The translations under genes were made by a program, and so were the position numbers. A stretch of 8,088 nt of DNA from Bacteroidota bacterium (GTDB lineage Bacteria; Bacteroidota; Bacteroidia; Chitinophagales; LD1), in contig CANGXE010000054.1 of the NCBI GenBank assembly GCA_947457525.1, positions 1 to 8,088 of the forward strand, in the 5' to 3' direction. This document shows, piece after piece, positions 7,146 to 8,088 of this stretch. The notes under the pieces are model-generated. The model was not told where the DNA came from. It did no database searches and worked only from the letters and a program-made list of their open reading frames with translations. Each line of letters starts with the position of its first letter. Position 1 is the first letter of the stretch.

Positions 7146-7393
7146 AAAAGTTAATCGTTTTACTTCTGTTGTTTGGTTCCGTTTCTGCCTTTGCTACGAA
7201 TGGAGTAAAGCGATTGATGATTTTGCAAGCTTGTGGCTTCTCTACTATTAAGCCTGTTTCACAGACTTACACTTCTAATTATATTCCCTTGCAGATACCT
7301 AAAATAGAAACGCCCAAAGGGGCGGTGTTTTGCCGATTGGAAGACAAGCTTACCAAAGCTACTAAGGTTTGGATAAAGATAGGGGTGAAGTGA
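7142..7393 (+). CDS. Small predicted exported protein of unknown function
   Basis: An 83-residue protein I do not recognise. Residues 1-18 form a clear signal peptide (MKK, then a leucine-rich core, then VSAFA), with likely cleavage before TNG. The cysteines at 31 and 64 are not in a lipobox, so this is not an obvious lipoprotein; the mature chain of about 65 residues could hold one disulfide in the periplasm or outside the cell. It is basic and ends in KATKVWIKIGVK, probably a beta strand. The ATG overlaps the TGA of the glycosyltransferase gene as ATGA, which suggests translational coupling and a shared transcript; no separate promoter is seen. The overlap, the signal peptide and the lack of a competing gene on this stretch make it likely to be real despite its size. 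Its stop codon directly abuts that of recO on the other strand. Confidence 0.72.
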   Translation: MKKLIVLLLLFGSVSAFATNGVKRLMILQACGFSTIKPVSQTYTSNYIPLQIPKIETPKGAVFCRLEDKLTKATKVWIKIGVK

Positions 7394-8088
7394 TTAACCC
7401 AAGATAGTTTCGAGGATTTCTGGCGAACGCAAATTGAAATGTGAAATGTGAAATTGGTAATACTTTAAGATACTATTCATCAATTGCCTGCGCTCGGTAC
7501 GGTTAACGGCCAATTTCTTTTCATCATAAAAACTTGTCTGCATCAACTCGGCTAATAAAGCACTTTCTTGCTTAGACAGAAAATGGAATCCTTCTTCATT
7601 ATTGGCAGTAAACACACCTTCTTGCAACTCGAAGTAAGGCGTATGCGTGCTGAAGTTAGTCTGCGGGAAAAACCCCAAATGGCGTGTAAAGTGCACAAGA
7701 AATAACAAATGAAAATCGGGAGGAAGTTGAGGCGTTTCGTCTAGGTAATACAAGGCTGAATATACAAAATCAAAGAGTTCGTCATTAGCTTCGTGTTCTT
7801 GAATAGACTTGGTGACTACTTCGAGCAAGAACATGGCTACGGTAATCTTTAAAGTATCAAACGGCAGCGATAAATAAGTGTGCGCGCGGTTAAACTCTTT
7901 GATGTAAAGTAAGCCGCGGTTTTCGTGATATTGAAACTCTAAATCCAACAAACTCAGTGGCTGCATCATGCTCGCTTTTGATTTTGATTTGGCGGAGCGA
8001 ACGCCCTTTACCATAAACGACAGCAAACCAAATTTTTCGGTGTAGATGCGTGCTATGATACTCGTTTCCGAATATTTAGTCGTGTGCA
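7394..8088 (-). CDS. recO: DNA repair protein RecO (N-terminus cut by window edge)
   Basis: RecO anneals single strands and, with RecR, helps RecA replace SSB. The reading frame stays open to the right edge: upstream of an internal TTG at 8026 it continues for 20 codons (ending ARIYTEKFG), exactly what RecO has before LLSFMVKGVRS. The TTG is therefore not the start, and only about ten N-terminal residues lie outside the window. 230 residues are visible against about 240 for the family. The first 75 or so form the OB-fold (SFMVKGVRSAKSKSK; DLEFQYHENRGLLYIKEF), the rest the helical C-terminal domain. There is no cysteine anywhere in the visible chain, so the C4 zinc finger of some RecO proteins is absent; the region that would hold it reads YFELQEGVF. 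The gene is convergent with the small exported protein, with no gap and no visible terminator. Confidence 0.95.
   Translation of the reverse strand, partial: HTTKYSETSIIARIYTEKFGLLSFMVKGVRSAKSKSKASMMQPLSLLDLEFQYHENRGLLYIKEFNRAHTYLSLPFDTLKITVAMFLLEVVTKSIQEHEANDELFDFVYSALYYLDETPQLPPDFHLLFLVHFTRHLGFFPQTNFSTHTPYFELQEGVFTANNEEGFHFLSKQESALLAELMQTSFYDEKKLAVNRTERRQLMNSILKYYQFHISHFNLRSPEILETILG

Noticed and set aside
7382..7400. Possible GGGT/ACCC hairpin across the convergent stop codons
   Set aside because: The stem is about four base pairs with a loop of roughly ten bases and no T-run, too weak for a terminator.
8024..8026. TTG as the start codon of recO
   Set aside because: The frame is open upstream to the window edge and encodes the expected RecO N-terminal residues ending ARIYTEKFG, so the TTG is an internal leucine codon.

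Overview
The window reads as a chromosomal fragment of a Bacteroidota bacterium. Three things support this: a secreted enzyme ending in a type IX secretion (T9SS) type A sorting domain, a perfect Bacteroidota-type -7 box (TAAATTTG) upstream of it, and Bacteroidota-like HflX, RecR and RecO sequences with no clear well-spaced Shine-Dalgarno sites. I cannot assign a genus. There is no CRISPR array, tRNA, rRNA, insertion sequence or phage gene in the window.

Layout. Positions 30-60 hold an intrinsic terminator read on the minus strand. It ends the minus-strand gene at 84-3116, a roughly 1010-residue T9SS-exported hydrolase of the CocE/NonD (X-Pro dipeptidyl-peptidase-like) family. Its promoter lies in the 160-bp divergent gap 3117-3276. 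From 3277 to 7393 the plus strand carries four genes in a row: hflX (ribosome-associated GTPase), recR (recombination mediator), a 637-residue membrane glycosyltransferase, and a small predicted exported protein whose start overlaps the glycosyltransferase stop by ATGA. From 7394 to the right edge, on the minus strand, is recO, complete at its C-terminus but cut at its N-terminus by the window. The stop codons of the small exported protein and recO abut with no spacer.

How the genes relate. RecR and RecO are partners in the RecFOR pathway, loading RecA onto SSB-coated single-stranded DNA; here they lie about 2.2 kb apart on opposite strands. HflX rescues or splits stalled ribosomes. The glycosyltransferase has no obvious link to repair. 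Its N-terminal half is an ordinary GT2 enzyme, while its C-terminal half looks like a polyprenyl-phosphate sugar transferase (membrane helices, Rossmann-like domain, cytoplasmic tail) from which the catalytic core appears to be missing. This fusion, with the small exported protein translationally coupled to it, is the most unusual item. The rest is mainly housekeeping, and I see no clear new defence or mobile system.
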